The notes under the pieces are model-generated. The model saw only the letters and a list, made by a program, of their open reading frames with translations, did not search any database and was not told the origin of the DNA. Shown piece after piece: positions 31,186 to 43,217 of a stretch of 64,000 nt of DNA (positions are counted from its first letter, which is position 1; the number at the start of each line of letters is the position of its first letter). The translations under genes and the position numbers were made by a program. Origin of the DNA: Closterium sp. NIES-65 (Eukaryota > Streptophyta > Zygnematophyceae > Desmidiales > Closteriaceae); the NCBI GenBank assembly GCA_948144175.1, contig CANXME010002514.1, forward strand, positions 1 through 64,000. Reading direction: 5' to 3'.

Positions 31186-34010
31186 TAGCCATACGAGTAC
31201 GTTCTGGCCTGGAGACGGGTGTCTCCCATCCCTTCATAACGACACCCTTCGGCTTCTTAGTTTTTCCCTGCTGCTGCTCTCCTCCCTCGGATGCAGCAGC
31301 TCCACTAGTGCTATCGCTAGTCTCCACACCATCACCTCCACCAGCAGGTGCCTCCTGCACCTTCTCTCTATCACCACCCTCTGCAGCTGCCTCCTCTCCC
31401 TCCTCCCACACACTAGGAGTCAGGTCCAGCTGCATGGTGATGTGCTCCATCTGCTGGGACACCCTGGCCTCCGGCTGTTTCTCCCAGCTCCCATGCATCA
31501 TGCCCTCAACAAACTTCACATCCCTGCTGTCAAACAACACACCCTTGGAAGGCTCCCACAGCCAGCCATCCCTTGCTCTCAGCAGCCAGCAGCCAGATTG
31601 CACTCGCCCCCAACTTACTGCGGTAGGTCTTGGGGACGTGGGCGACTGCCATGCAACCGAACACCCTCAGCATGTCCACCGGCGGCTTCCTCCCAAACCA
31701 CCTCTCCAACGGCACCCATGAGTCATCCCCAACCTTTGTGAGTACCCTATTCCTAGCGACGGTAGCGTGCCGAACAGCATGGGGCCACATCAAGTTGCCC
31801 AGCCCAGATTCTATGAGCAGCGCCCTAGCTGTCTCCAGAATTGTCCGGTTCGCCCGTTCTGCTACACCGTTGGACTGTGGGGTGTAAACCGTTGTCAGCT
31901 CCCTCGGGATGCCCTGCTTCTTGAGCTAGGCCGTCATCTCAGCTCCAATGAACTCACCACCCCGATCTGTCCTAATCCGCTTCATGACACACTTCGCTTC
32001 CTTCTCCACGAATGGCAGCCAATTATACCGAATCGTGGAGGCGGCGTGATCTTTCTGCTTCAGTGGATACGCCCATATTAGCCTGCTCCAGTCATCCACT
32101 ATGGTTAGGAAATACCGCTCTTCCTTGTGCCCTTGCACTGGCAGCGGCCCCACCAAGTCCATGTGGACCAGGTCCAACGGCTTTTTGCTCCTGCCAGCCA
32201 CACTATGGAAGGGGAAACGGGTGAACTTTGAAAGGAGGCAAATTTCACAGTTATCATCGGGTGGTTGTCCGTTTAGCTTCAAGCCCTTAACGGCTCCATC
32301 CTTCTCCAGCTGCTTCAGCAAAGGCATTGCCACATGCCCCAAACGTCGGTGTGGCGTTGCCCAATCTGTCTCCCCAGATCTGGCTGACACTTTCACACCA
32401 ACCCCTCCAACGGCGTTGCACTCCCCCTGGGATGCAGACCCCTCTCCAGCCTGCCCCCCACCGTGCCACGCCAGCGCCGGCAGCTGCAACATAAATCTGT
32501 ACACGTCCTTGCTCTCGTGCAGATCCCAAAGCACCTGATTGCCCAGCTTCCCCTTATAAGTGCGAGCCCCATCTGTGTTGGTGTTCACCCCAGCCTTGCC
32601 AAGCTTACGGAGGGAGATAAGATTGGCCTTCAGGTCGGGGACGAAGAGAACGTCGTGCAGCACCACCGGTTTGCCATCCGCTCCCTTAAACGCAGCTCGT
32701 CCCGCACCAGCCACCTTCAACATGTGTCCAAAGGCAGAGCACACCTCGTTAATCGGTGCAGCGCGTACGTGGTCCAGCAGGTCCTTGCGCGGCGTCATTG
32801 TCCCAGCAGCGCCTGTGTCCAACACCCAATAGTCCAGGGGGTGCAGCTCTGCTCCAACCTTAGCAGATGCGTCTCCTTGCTCCCCCTTGTCTCCCACATG
32901 GAAGAATTGGCCCGCGGTGCGCTCCTTCTTCTTCTCCGCACCGCCGTTGCCCTTGGGGTTGTTGTCGGACGAATCAGCAACCATATTGGCGCTGTTTTTC
33001 TGGTTCCTCCGCGCGCCGCCATCCTGGTGACGATTCTGGGGGGTCCATCCATCGGGTTTCTTATAGCACAAAACCCAGGGGTGCCCTTCCTTCTCACAAT
33101 ACCAGCAACTCCTTTTCATTTTGCCACCAGCACCCGACTTGCCCCCACGTCCAGATTTCGCACCGCGACCCCAACCGGTACCTTCTTGTTGGTCGTTGGA
33201 GTCGTCGTCTTTCTTTGCACCGCGTCCTGCACCACCGAAGCCACGTCCTTTGCCACGTCAGCTCCCTTGCATCCCGTAGCCGCTGCTGCCGTCGTCTCCA
33301 CCCCTCAGTTGGCGGCGACGGAAGTCCTCCTCCAGAATCTTCGTCCGCACCCACTCGAGCGTCTACAAGCTCTGGTTCTGCGGCAAGTTCAATCCGCTCG
33401 TGAATTGAAGCCACGATTCCGGCAGCAGCGAGAGCATCTTGAGGCACTTGGTCTGCTCCGGGTAGGTGATTCCCGCGATCGCCAGCTTCTCGTAGAGATC
33501 ACGCATCTTGTCCAGGATGGGTTGCACCGGCTCTCCCTCGCTTATGCGCAACGCGGACAGCTCCCTCTCCATCATGAGCGTCGCAGCGACGGAGGTACGG
33601 CCGTGCAGCTCCTTCAACACCGTCCACGCCTTCGGACCGCACTCAACCTCCGGCAGCAGGTGCATGACGTGGTGACGCTGGTTCAGCTCCAAACTCTGCG
33701 ACATCAAATAGTAGCCAGCCGAGGCGCGCTCGTCCCAATCTTTCTGAAGGGCGGGGTCACTCGGTCTAGGCTCCTCCCCAATCATTAGTTTCAGCAAACC
33801 GATCTGACGGAAATAAAGTTGCATTTTCCAGGCCCAATCATCATAGCCCTCACCATTGAACTTCTCGACGGTGAAGTTTTTCAGCACCTCCTTGATCAGC
33901 GAGCCCTGGCTTGTTCGCGCTCCCCTTGGCGCAGAAACACCAGAATCTTGGCTGCCGCTACGATCTTGGGCTGACGATTCACCAGCTACCGCCGAGGTGT
34001 TGCCCGCCAT
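31186..34010 (-). pseudogene. copia-B B3 gag, protease, integrase (continuation after the nested insertion)
   Basis: Gag ATG at 34010 (MAGNTSAVAGESS), running to about 33363, where a stop and frame change occur. The zinc knuckle CWYCEKEGHPWVLC is near 33115 and the protease DTGAAGTMTPRKDL near 32830. Integrase motifs HMDLVGP, TDRGGEF and then NGVAERANR are present, but a TAG lies at about 31927 between the second Asp and the Glu (Trp codon lost). The acidic linker continues to 31186 with a local deletion or frame change at about 31590-31600. It joins B3 RT at 25653 once the nested element is ignored. Confidence 0.86.
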
Positions 34011-34041
34011 AGCTACCTATAACGAGGATCAGTATAACGCA

Positions 34042-34053
34042 GCTCTGATACCA
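34042..34053 (-). promoter_or_regulatory. copia-B primer binding site of B3
   Basis: The minus strand reads TGGTATCAGAGC, three bases from the LTR tip at 34057. Confidence 0.92.
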
Positions 34054-34056
34054 GCT

Positions 34057-34101
34057 TGTTGGTGTAAGGGCCTAATAAACTCAAGCTATTAAGACTTTAT
34101 C
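34057..34101 (-). repeat. copia-B LTR, first 45 bp (interrupted by chromovirus)
   Basis: tgttggtgtaagg ... gactttatc, then the chromovirus LTR begins at 34102. The LTR resumes at about 38762 with aacctctcctc; about eight bases of the usual sequence between these points are missing. Confidence 0.85.
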
Positions 34102-34470
34102 TGTGAGGATCGAGGATAGAGCTCAGAAAAGAGAATGTGAATTGAATGATCACCTGGGTACAACACGAGGCTATAATATAGGCTCGACACAAGGCCCCGT
34201 AACCAGGTGTTACGCGAAGGTTCTGCGGGTCGCGAAGCGTCCCGAACAGATCCTTCCCGAATTCGGTAGAAGGCAATTCGGTGGCAACCGAAAAGCCAGA
34301 ATTCGGTGCACGCAACCTAGCTCGGTGCTATAACTATAATATAATATAGGAGAGCACCTAGCCTAGGAAATCAAGCAATTCATGCATGCATATAATTATC
34401 CTATGCTAGAAATAGCATAATAAAGTAAAGGCAAGCAAGCATAGCTGGCATAAGTCGTCGTACTCTCACA
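34102..34470 (-). repeat. Chromovirus 3' LTR, 369 bp
   Basis: Tips TGTGAG...CTCACA form a 6-bp inverted repeat. A short TA-rich block (ctataatataatatagg) lies at about 34332-34349. It is followed by cgtccccccctcaaag, the polypurine tract on the minus strand (34471-34486). No partner LTR is present in the window. Confidence 0.85.
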
Positions 34471-34480
34471 CGTCCCCCCC

Positions 34481-37400
34481 TCAAAGCTGGGTGGCGTGAA
34501 AAACACCCTGCTTGACAAGATAGTCCTTGAGGGCACGGCGTGCGTTGCCCATATCAGCTTCTGCAACCCAACTGTCCTCAGTGGGGTCGTATCCCTTCCA
34601 GCGTATCAGGAACTCGAGAGTTTTGCCGCCGCGGCGCCGATGAGTGAGAACACGCTCCACTTCGTACTCGGGTTCATCCTGTATGAGAACAGGTGGTGGT
34701 GGCGGTAGTTGCCGTCCCTGGAACTGTTGGTTGGGGTCCTTGTAGGGCTTCAGTAGCTGGACATGGAAAGCGTTGTGAAGCTTCCATGTATCTGGTAAGC
34801 GCAAGCGGAATGTAACGGGTGTCACCTGTGCCTCAACGAGAAAAGGACCACAGAAGCGAGGCCGGAGTTTGGATGGTAGGTGAGACAGGTTCAAGTTGCG
34901 CGTGTCAAGAAGCACCTGATCTCCGACTGCTACTAAGTGATCACGTCGCTGACGATCGGCATACTGCTTCTGGGAGTTCTGTATCGTGGTGAGTCGTCGC
35001 TGAGTCTTCTCCCATAGCTGCTGCATGGTGGTGACGAAGTCATGTGCGGCTTGGACGTGTGCCGGTGTGGTTGGCTGCTGTGGTGTGAGTGGTTCCCGTC
35101 CGTAACACAGGAAGAAAGGAGTTTTCCCTGTGGCCGCATGTGATGCGTTGTTGTAAGCGAACTCTAGGGTCGGTAACTGTGTGTCCCAGTGGCTAACGTC
35201 GTCCTTGCAAGCTGTGCGCAGTAACTGTTCAACCACTTGATTAAGTAGCTCTATTTGTCCGTCAGTCTGGGGGTGGTATGCTGAAGACATTGCAAGCTTT
35301 GTCCCCAACAGTCCCATGAGCTCCTTCCAGAACTTACTGGTGAATTTTGGGTCTCTGTCTGAGATGAGTATAGCGGGGATGCCGTGGATGGTGATGATGC
35401 GGTCAAAGAAGAGGCGAGCAGTTGCTTCAGCTGTAGCTGTGGCGTTGGTCGGTATGAAGTGACCCATTTTGGAGAACTTATCGATGACTACGAGGATGGA
35501 ATCGTGCCCCCGTGAGGTCGAAGGAAGTCCTGTGATAAAGTCGGGGCAAACGACCTGCCATGGCTGCTCCGGTACAGGTAGAGGCTGAAGTAACCCTGCT
35601 TTTTTCTGCTTGCTGCTCTTCATCCGCTGGCACGTGTCGCATGAGGTGACGAACTGCTGCACGTCTGCTGCCATCCCGGGCCAGTAGCAATACTTTGCTA
35701 TCCCTGCTAACGTCTTATTGCTCCTGAAATGTCCCGCGTAAGGGACGTCGTGAAACTCCTCCAATAGGATCTGCCGTAGCGGGGCGTAATTCGGTACCCA
35801 AATCTTTCCTGAACCCTTCCTTACAGCTAAGTCTTTCTCCCAATGTAACAACTTCTTGGTCTGTGCTGTAGCGATTTCTGCGTCCACGGAGTACCCATGT
35901 TGGAATAGACCCTTGAGCAGAGGGTTCATCCCGTCGATCTGGATGCCTGCTACATGTCCGGGGCGGCTCAACGCGTCTGCCTTGTTATGTAGCCCGGGCT
36001 TGTAGACGATGTCGTAGTGGAAGTGAGTTTCCAGGAAGTCCACCCACCGCACCTGTCGTCGTGAGAGCGTCGGCTGTGACTTCAGGTATTTGAGACTGCA
36101 GTGGTCAGTATAGACTGTAGTCTTGGCTCCCTGTAGGTAACACCTCCACGCCTTGAAGGCTATGACTATCGCTAAGGCTTCCTTGTCATGGATGGGGTAG
36201 TTCAGTTCTGCTCCGTGTAGCTTCTTACTGAGGTAGGCGATGGGCTGCAAACCGCGTCCGTGATCCTGCATCAGTACTGCTCCGACTGCTTGGTCACTCG
36301 CGTCTGCTTCCACCACGTAGTCCTTGTCTGGATCTGGTAGGATGAGTACTGGCGCTGTAGTCAGTGCTGTCTGTAGCTGCTCCATGGCTTGCTGATGAGG
36401 CGTATCCCATTTGTAGGGCGTATCATTTTTCAGTAGGTCGGTCAGTGGTGCTGCTATCTTAGCGTACTGCGGCACGAACCTGTTGTAGTAGTTGGCGAAG
36501 CATCGAAACTGCTGCAACTCCTTCACGTTCTCTGGTACTTTCCATTTCTTGACGGCTTCGATCTTCCGCGGGTCCACGTGTACGCCCTCGGCACTCACCA
36601 TGTGCCCGAGAAACTGCACCTTCTTAAGGGCGAAGTCGCTCTTCGACAGCTTCACGTAGAACTTGTTTTTCCGCAGGATCTCGAACACCTTCCGCAGATG
36701 CTCAACGTGCTCCTTCATGTTCTTTCAGTAGATGAGAATGTCGTCCAGGTACACCACCACGCACTCGTCCAGCAGGGGTCGTAAGATGTGATTCATCTCC
36801 GCCTGAAACGTTGCTGGTGCGTTGCAGAGTCCGAACGGCATCACCAAGTATTCGTAGGAGCCGTATCTGGTACGGAACGCCGTCTTGTGGACCGAGTTGT
36901 CTGCCATCTTGATCTGCCAGTAACCCGATCGTAGGTCCAGCTTCGAGAATACTGTTGCTCCACGCAGTTGATCCAGTAGGTCGTCTATGCGCGGTATGGG
37001 ATATTTGTTTTTTACTGTCTGTTTGTTCAGTGCGCGGTAGTCGATGCACATCCTTAGACTGCCGTCTGGTTTTGGAGTGAAGAGGACTGGTGCACCGTAG
37101 GGAGAGGTGGATGGGCGGATCAGTTGTCTGTCCAGTAGATATTCTATCTGTTTCTTCATGTCTGTCAGTTCGGTCGGACTTAGTCGGTATGGTGCACGTG
37201 AGACGGGTTTCGCACCTGGTTCCTCCATGATCTCGTGCTCGTAGGTGCGTGCTGGAGGTACGCCTGTGGGTAGGTCATCGGGCATTATCTCCTTGTACTG
37301 CTCCAAGACCTCCTTTACTGCTGCAGGTAGTTGCATACTCAGCTTCTCCTCTTCTGCTGCTGCCATAACCAGTGCTAAGTAACCCGTGTTGCTCGCGTTC

Positions 37401-37762
37401 ACAGTCCGTTCGAACCGTGCCAGTGTCGTTTCAGGAACGCTCCCTCTATCCGTCCAGCTTCGCAGCTCCACTCGTTTCCCGTTGTTGTAGATGTGCGCCT
37501 TCCTGTTGACCCAATCGATCTCGGGGTTGAACCGCTTCAGGAAATGTCGTCCCAAGATGAAATCTAAACCCTTGATGTTCGTGATCGGTAACGTCGGCTT
37601 CCACCTCAGCGCCCCTATGTGCAGCTGCAGTGATGCTTCGCTGTGGATGGGAAGTTTCGTACCGTCCACCATCGTTGCTGTGAAATTGGTCTCCTCCGAA
37701 GGTTCTCCAATTTTCTCCAACGTCCCGCGGTCGCACACCGAGTGAGACGCACCGCTGTCCAC
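34481..37762 (-). pseudogene. Chromovirus pol: protease, RT, RNase H, integrase, chromodomain
   Basis: From about 37762: protease [15 protein letters not shown] with [17 protein letters not shown] and [10 protein letters not shown]; RNase H VVEADASDQAVGAVLMQD; integrase zinc positions (FHDVPYAGHF ... CDTCQRMK), core TGLPSTSRGHDSILVVIDKF, SDRDPKFTSKFW and YHPQTDGQIELLNQ; then a chromodomain (EYEVERVLTHRRRGG, FLIRWKGYDPTEDSWVA). The stop TGA at 34481-34483 overlaps the polypurine tract. One in-frame TGA at 36725-36727, just after the YLDD motif, is the only break in about 1090 codons. A frameshift near 37770 separates the protease from gag. Chromodomains in this group guide insertion toward chromatin marks. 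Confidence 0.93.
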
Positions 37763-38757
37763 CAGTGCCTGTTGCAGATCACCTCGAGTAGTAGTGGTTG
37801 TTGCTGCTCCAAGTAACCATAGATGGTCTCGCTTATAGGATCGTAGGGTACGTCAAATAGATCATCCCTCGGTCCTACGCTCGAAGCTGCTGATTCCATT
37901 TCAGTTTCCAACTGAGCAGGGTTAGAAGGATTTATCGGAGGCCGATTTAGCTTCGTCTTGGCCTGGAACCTTCTCTTAAGCCTTTGCAGCTGTGTAGACT
38001 TCTCCTGTGGGCAATGGGGAGCCTTAACACTATGCTGCGGGGAAAGAATATGAACTCCTTGGAACGCACGACCCTTTTCAACGCTCCGGAGTGGTTTGCC
38101 CAACTTCGCAGGTACCTGAATATTGTCTGAAGGCTTTTTCTTGGCCTTGAAATCTCCCCTGAATTTTTTAAAGGCTTCAAAACCTCGAGAGGGAATATTC
38201 TTACTCTCGGGGGTGTTCGGCTGGAGTTTCCCGGTCGGTGCAGAGTCTTGTTTTGCGGAGCCTCCATTTGTCTCGGCGATTTCCCCTGTTGCCGGCCGGT
38301 CGTGGCGTTTTAAATTCGCGCCATCATGTCCTCATTTTTTCGCCATCGTGGATGTCGCACTGTTGTTGCCTTGCAGCTCCGCTCGTGCCTTCTTCATTTT
38401 CCAACACGCCAAGAATCAATGTCCTGCTGCGCCGCAAAATTCGCACTTCTCATATTTTGTCGGCTGCTGCTTCGCGTCGATCTTGTCGATATCCATTGGG
38501 TCGGCGGTCGTGGGTGGTGCCGATCGCTTCGTGCCAAATGATCGGTTTGGCACGTGGCGTCGTGTCTCGGGTTGACATCGCATCAGCGCATCGAATCTCT
38601 CTGTTGCACACACCATGTCGCGGTAGTTGTTGTAGTTCGCGGCAATCACTTGTTGGCAGACTTCCATCTTTAGTCCCTCAGTATACGCTTGGATTTTTTC
38701 CCCTTCGGTCAGGTCGGTAATTCGGTTGAAGAGGCTCTCCATCTGCTGCGTGTACTG
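37763..38757 (-). pseudogene. Chromovirus gag C-terminal part
   Basis: 38742-38416 reads ESLFNRITDLTEGEKIQAYT, a typical gypsy gag stretch, ending in a zinc knuckle CEFCGAAGH in which a stop (TGA) replaces the next residue before the final Cys. Further frames (38267-37947, 38103-37780) hold the spacer toward the protease (for example [19 protein letters not shown]). The N-terminal half of gag is missing at the junction with the copia-B LTR. Confidence 0.82.
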
Positions 38758-38761
38758 TGTT

Positions 38762-39776
38762 AACCTCTCCTCAGGGTCACCTCCAAGGGTCCTTGGGTGC
38801 CTCGTACAAGACCAGCCCCTATCCTCGGGTCCGAGTTTGTAGAGAAAAAGATCAAGAGAGACTTAGTCAAAACAGCAAGAGTACCTTGAACGTCGCGCAG
38901 CGTATCGTGCAGACAATCGATCGGATTCAGCTGAGAATTTCCTATATCGAAGCTCGCTCCAAGAGCTTTAAAAATGAGCCAAGTTATTGCTCGGACAGCA
39001 TTTGCCTAGTGTTTGAATGCTAGCGTACTAACGTTGACTCAGGTAGCATTCTGCCGTCGCACCGCGTAGAAACAAAATTCCAGGAAGGGAGGAATTCGCT
39101 TGAATCAAATTGAGTATATCCAGGTACAAACAGAGAAGGAATAAACATTTCTAGCTAGCAAGGACCTTGGGAATCAACCCGGGAACAACCAGGGATGATC
39201 CCAAATAATTCCAACCAGCCGAACCAACCTGGCTGGACAAAACAGCAGGTGGTAGGTTGGTAAACAACCTCTGGTTCTCTTTTTCAAACCTGGGAAAACA
39301 ACAACCAGGTTCAGGTCCTATGAACAGTACCTGTTTTGTATTTGCCCAACCAGCCAAATATTGGTTCTGCTGGTTTCCCCTGGCCCTGTAGCATGCAGAT
39401 ACAGATAAACAACATCCAACCTTCACCTAAATTGTACCCCTATAGTGCCTGCCCTGCTACACTATAGTCAACCAAACAAAACAGTACAATTTCGAGTTGG
39501 ATAGAACTGAATCTACGCAATCAAGTAAGTTGAACCGCAAAGCTTTCATCTTGGGTTCCTTTGCGAGCTCGTCCTTTCTGCTTGTACTGTTTATTGCACG
39601 TACAATGTTGTGCCGAAGCCCACATTCCGCGAGAACCAGCAAATGCATCAAGTGAAAATTGCGAAAGCTAACAAACAGACGAATATTCCATTCACACCCA
39701 AATGCAATCGCATACCCATACTTGTACAATCAGACGGCAGAATGTCGTGCAATATGAATTTTCACCGAACACACTC
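38762..39776 (-). repeat. copia-B LTR, remainder after the chromovirus insertion (1015 bp)
   Basis: Resumes at aacctctcctc and ends ttcaccgaaca at 39776. It is followed by cactccccctcag, a polypurine tract, so this half is at the same time the 5' LTR of B3 and the 3' LTR of the next fragment (39777 onward). Confidence 0.85.
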
Positions 39777-40546
39777 CCCCTCAGCCTGCCGGCTGCATCC
39801 CCATGATTCCTTGCTAGTTCATGCTCATTCCACTCATGCGCAGACAACGCCAATAAGGCTCATCCGCAAGCCTCTTGGTGAGGAAGTCTGCTGGCTGCTG
39901 GTGAGTCTTGATGTAGATCGGATTCACTGTCCCCCTCTTCACCTCTTTACGTAGCCAGTGCCACTCGATACGTATGTGCTTGTTCAGCCTATGAAGCACA
40001 GCGTTCCTGGCCATCCCATGAGCTCCTTTGCTATCACAAAACAGCGGCGTAGCAACCTTAGCCAGCTGCCCAACCGAGAAAGAGATGTCGGGCCTTGTGA
40101 GAATTGCTGCATACAAGAGGCTGCCGACCAAGGACTGAAATTGCTTCTGCTCCTCGGCTTCAATCCCTTCATCCTCTGCAGCCTTCACAAGCTTGAAATC
40201 TGCTGGCAGGGGAGTTGCAACTTTGCGCTCATTCTCAATCCCGTACACCAGATTGCACTCGCCCCCAACTTACTGCGGTAGGTCTTGGAGACGTGGGCAA
40301 CTGCCATGCAACCGAACACCCTCAGCATGTCCACTGGCGGCTTCCTCCCAAGCCACCTCTCGAACGGGACCCACAGGTCATCCCCAATCATTGTGAGTAC
40401 CCTGTTCTTAGCGGCGGTAGCGTGCCGAACAGCATGGGGCCACATCAAGTTGCCCATTCCAGATTTTATGACCAGCGCCCTAGCTGTCTCTAGAATTGTC
40501 CGGTTCGCCCGTTCGGCTACACCATTAGACTGTGGGGTGTAAGCTG
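39777..40546 (-). pseudogene. copia-B copy B4, left part: RNase H/RT/integrase pieces joined by deletions
   Basis: From the polypurine tract: the C-terminus (GMSMN) at 39814, RNase H DSKGAHGMARNAV, then a deletion join at about 40058 (SVGQLA to KVATPLF), which removes TDATWAS and ESEYMA. The RT tail EFKLVKA-type sequence follows, then another join at about 40250 straight into integrase C-terminal sequence (GASAIWC back to AYTPQSNGVAERANR). It ends at 40546, where a plus-strand LTR begins. RT catalytic motifs are absent. Confidence 0.85.
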
Positions 40547-41279
40547 TGTTGGATGCAAATTCACATTGCACTATATCGTGCCGTCTGTTTGTACGAGTAT
40601 GCGTGTGCGAATGCATTTGCGTGTGAATGGTATGTTCGTGTGTTTGTTTGCTTTCGCAATTTTCGCTTGAAGCATTTGCAGGTACTCGCACAATGTGCGC
40701 TTCGGAACAACATTGTACGCGCTATGAACAGTACAAGCAGAAAGGACGAGCTCGCAAAGGAACCCAAGATGGATGCTTTGCGGTTCGGCTTATTTGATTG
40801 CGCAGATTTAGTTCTATCCAACTCGAAATTGTACTGTTTTGTTTGGTTGACTATAGTGTAGCAGGGCAGGCACTATAGGGGTACAATTTAGGTGAAGGTT
40901 GGATGTTGTTTGTCTGTATCTGCATGCTACACGGCCAGGGGAAACCAGTGGAACCAGCATTTGGCTGGTTGGGCAAAGACAAAACAGGTTCTGTTTTTAG
41001 GACCTAAACCTGGTTGTTGTTTTCCCAGGTTGGAAAAACAGAACCCTAAATTCTCAGCTTAATCCGGTCGACGGTCTGAACGATACGCTGCGCGACGTTC
41101 AAGGTACTCTTGTTATTTTGAAGAAGTCATTCTTGATCCCTCTCTCTACAAACTCGGACCCGAGGATAGGGGCTGGTCTTGTACCAGGCACCCAAGGACC
41201 CTTGGAGGTGACCCCGAGGAGAGGTTTTAAGTTAGATTAAGTCTTAATAGCTTGAGTTTAATAGCTTGAGTTTATTAAG
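40547..41279 (+). repeat. copia-B LTR in plus orientation, internally deleted
   Basis: Begins at the exact LTR tip TGTTGGATGC inside integrase sequence. It lacks about 340 bases (join cagaaccctaaattctcag at about 41040-41058), has a small local duplication of aatagcttgagttt, and stops about 14 bases short of the usual CCAACA tip. The same internal deletion is found in the plus-strand LTR at 42751-43171, so the two are siblings. Confidence 0.87.
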
Positions 41280-42234
41280 TCCTTGTGCCCCTGAACCCTC
41301 CAGCGGCCCAACCAAGTCCTTGTGGACCAACTCTAAAGGCTTCTTGCTCCTGCAAGTCACACAATTGAAGTGGAAAAGGGTAAACTTTGAGAGCAAACAG
41401 ATTTCACAATTCTCATCAAATGGCTGTCCGTTCAGCGTCAGACCCTTAACGGCTTCATCTTTCTCCAATTGCTTCAACAAGGGCATTGCAACTTGCCCCA
41501 AGCGTCAGTGTGCCGTTGCCCAATCCGTCTCCTCAAATCTGGCCGACACTTTCACACCAACCCCTCCAACGGCGTTGCACCCCCCCTGGGATGCAGACCC
41601 CTCTCCAGCCTGCCACCCACTATGCCACGCCAACGCCGGCAGCTGCCACATGGATCTGTACACGTCCGTGCTCTCGTGCAGATCCCAAAGCACCCGATTG
41701 CCCAGCTGCCTCTTGTAAGTGCGTGCCCCATCCGTGCTAGTTCTGACCCCAGCCTTGCCAAGCTTACGGAGGGAGATGAGGTTGGCCTTGAGTTCAGGAA
41801 TGAGCAGAACGCCGTGCAACACCACCGTCTTGCCATACGCTTTCTTAAATACAGCTGGTTCCGCACCAGCCACCTTCAGCGCGTGTCGAGAGGCGGAGCA
41901 CACCTCGTTGATCGGTCCAGCGCGACATCAAACAGTAGCCAGCCGAGGAGCGGTCGTCCCAATCTTCCTGCAGCGTGGGGTCACTCGGTCTAGGCTCCTC
42001 TGCAATCATTAGTTTCAGCGAACGGATCTGATGGAAATATAGTTGCATTTTAAAGGCCCAATCATTATAGCCCTCACAATTGAACTTCTCGACGGTGAAG
42101 TTTTTCAGCATTTTCTTGACCAGCAAGCCCTGGTTTGTTCGCGCTCCCCTTGGCGCTGAAACACCAGAATCTTGGCTGCCGCTACGATCTTGGGCTGAAG
42201 ATTTACCAGCTCTTGTCGAGGTGTTGCCCGCCAT
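41280..42234 (-). pseudogene. copia-B copy B4, right part: pre-integrase, protease remnant, gag N-terminus
   Basis: Gag ATG at 42234 (MAGNTSTRAGKSS), running to SSAGYCLMSR. A deletion at about 41925 then joins gag to the post-protease region, removing the zinc knuckle and DTGA. The frame from 41903 continues (CSASRHALKVAGAEPAVF), with the pre-integrase HHCC part (CEICLLSK) at about 41405, to LELVHKDLVGPLEGS at 41285. Integrase from there on is missing, replaced by the plus-strand LTR. This copy is more diverged in protein than the other copia-B copies. Confidence 0.84.
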
Positions 42235-42265
42235 AGCTACCTATATCGAGGATCACTATAACGCA

Positions 42266-42277
42266 GCTCTAATACCA
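42266..42277 (-). promoter_or_regulatory. copia-B PBS with one change
   Basis: The minus strand reads TGGTATTAGAGC. Confidence 0.85.
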
Positions 42278-42280
42278 GCT

Positions 42281-42750
42281 TGTTGGTGTAAGGGCCTAAT
42301 AAACTTAAGCTATCAAACTTAAAACTTCTCCTCGGGGTCACCTACAAGGGTCCTTGGGTGCCTGGTATAAGACCAGCCCCTATCCTCGGGTCCGAGTTTG
42401 TAAAGAGAGGGATCAAGAGGGATATTGTCAAAACAGCAAGAGTTCCTTGAACGTCGCGCAGCGTATCGTGCAGACCGTCGATCGGATTAAGCTGAGAATT
42501 TCCTATATCGAAGCTCGCTCCAAGTGCTTTAAAAATGAACCAAGTTGCCTATAGAAAAGTTCTGCCATTACGAAGTTATGGCTCGGACAGCGTTTGCCTA
42601 GTGTTTGAGTGCTAGCGTACTAGCGTTGAATCGGTTAGCATTCCGCCGTCGCACCTCGTAGAAACGAAATTCCAGGAAGGGAGGAATTTGCTTGAATCAA
42701 ATTGACTATATCCATGTACAAACATAGAAGGAATATATAGTTATAGCTAG
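42281..42750 (-). repeat. copia-B 5' LTR of B4, truncated
   Basis: Starts with tgttggtgtaagg and breaks at 42750 (gctag), where plus-oriented LTR sequence begins. A head-to-head inverted junction. Confidence 0.87.
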
Positions 42751-43171
42751 TGTAGCAGAGCAGGCACTATAGGGGTACAATTTAGGTGAAGGTTGAATGT
42801 TGTTTGTCTGTATCTGCATGCTACAGGGCCAGGGGAAACCAACGGAACCAGCATTTGGCTGGTTGGGCAAAGACAAAACAGGTTCTGTTTTTAGGACCTG
42901 AACCTGGTTGTTGTTTTCCCAGGTTGGAAAAACAGAACCCTAAATTCTCAGCTTAATCCGGTCGACGGTCTGAATGATACGCTGCGCGACGTTCAAGGTA
43001 CTCTTGTTATTTTGAAGAAGTCATTCTTGATCCCTCTCTACAAACTCGGACCCGAGGATAGGGGCTGGTCTTGTACCAGGCATACAAGGACCCTTGGAGG
43101 TGACCCTGAGGAGAGGTTTTAAGTTAGATTAAGTCTTAATAGCTTGAGTTTATTAGGCCCTTCCACCAACA
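42751..43171 (+). repeat. copia-B 5' LTR of B5, truncated and internally deleted
   Basis: Starts inside the LTR (tgtagcagagcagg) and ends with the tip CACCAACA. It has the same internal deletion join (cagaaccctaaattctcag) as 40547-41279. Confidence 0.88.
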
Positions 43172-43174
43172 AGC

Positions 43175-43186
43175 TGGTATCAGAGC
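43175..43186 (+). promoter_or_regulatory. copia-B primer binding site of B5
   Basis: TGGTATCAGAGC, three bases after the LTR; the gag ATG follows at 43218, so the leader is only 46 bases. Confidence 0.93.
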
Positions 43187-43217
43187 TGCGTTATAGTGAT
43201 CTTCGTTATAGGTAGCT

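Larger units (their letters stand above)
34102..38761 (-). mobile_element. Ty3/gypsy chromovirus, 5' truncated
   Basis: Minus strand: 3' LTR (34102-34470), polypurine tract, pol with protease, RT, RNase H, integrase and chromodomain, and a degraded gag reaching about 38757. The 5' LTR, PBS and start of gag are missing: the gag frame runs straight into copia-B LTR sequence. The element sits inside a copia-B LTR. The truncation occurred during or after insertion. Confidence 0.9.
22881..39776 (-). mobile_element. copia-B copy B3, interrupted by a copia-B element and a chromovirus
   Basis: Minus-strand element: 3' LTR 22881-23973, RNase H/RT 23974-25653, interruption 25654-31180, then linker, integrase, protease and gag 31186-34010, PBS 34042-34053, and the 5' LTR in two pieces (34057-34101 and 38762-39776) split by a chromovirus. 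The right flank is not host DNA but the polypurine tract of another fragment, so its outer end was probably exchanged by LTR-LTR recombination. The tandem duplication overlaps its left end. Confidence 0.75.

Noticed and set aside
36725-36727. Possible stop-codon readthrough site in chromovirus pol (TGA after YLDDILIY)
   Set aside because: Position and context look like a point mutation of a Ser codon within RT. Programmed stops lie between gag and pol, not inside RT.
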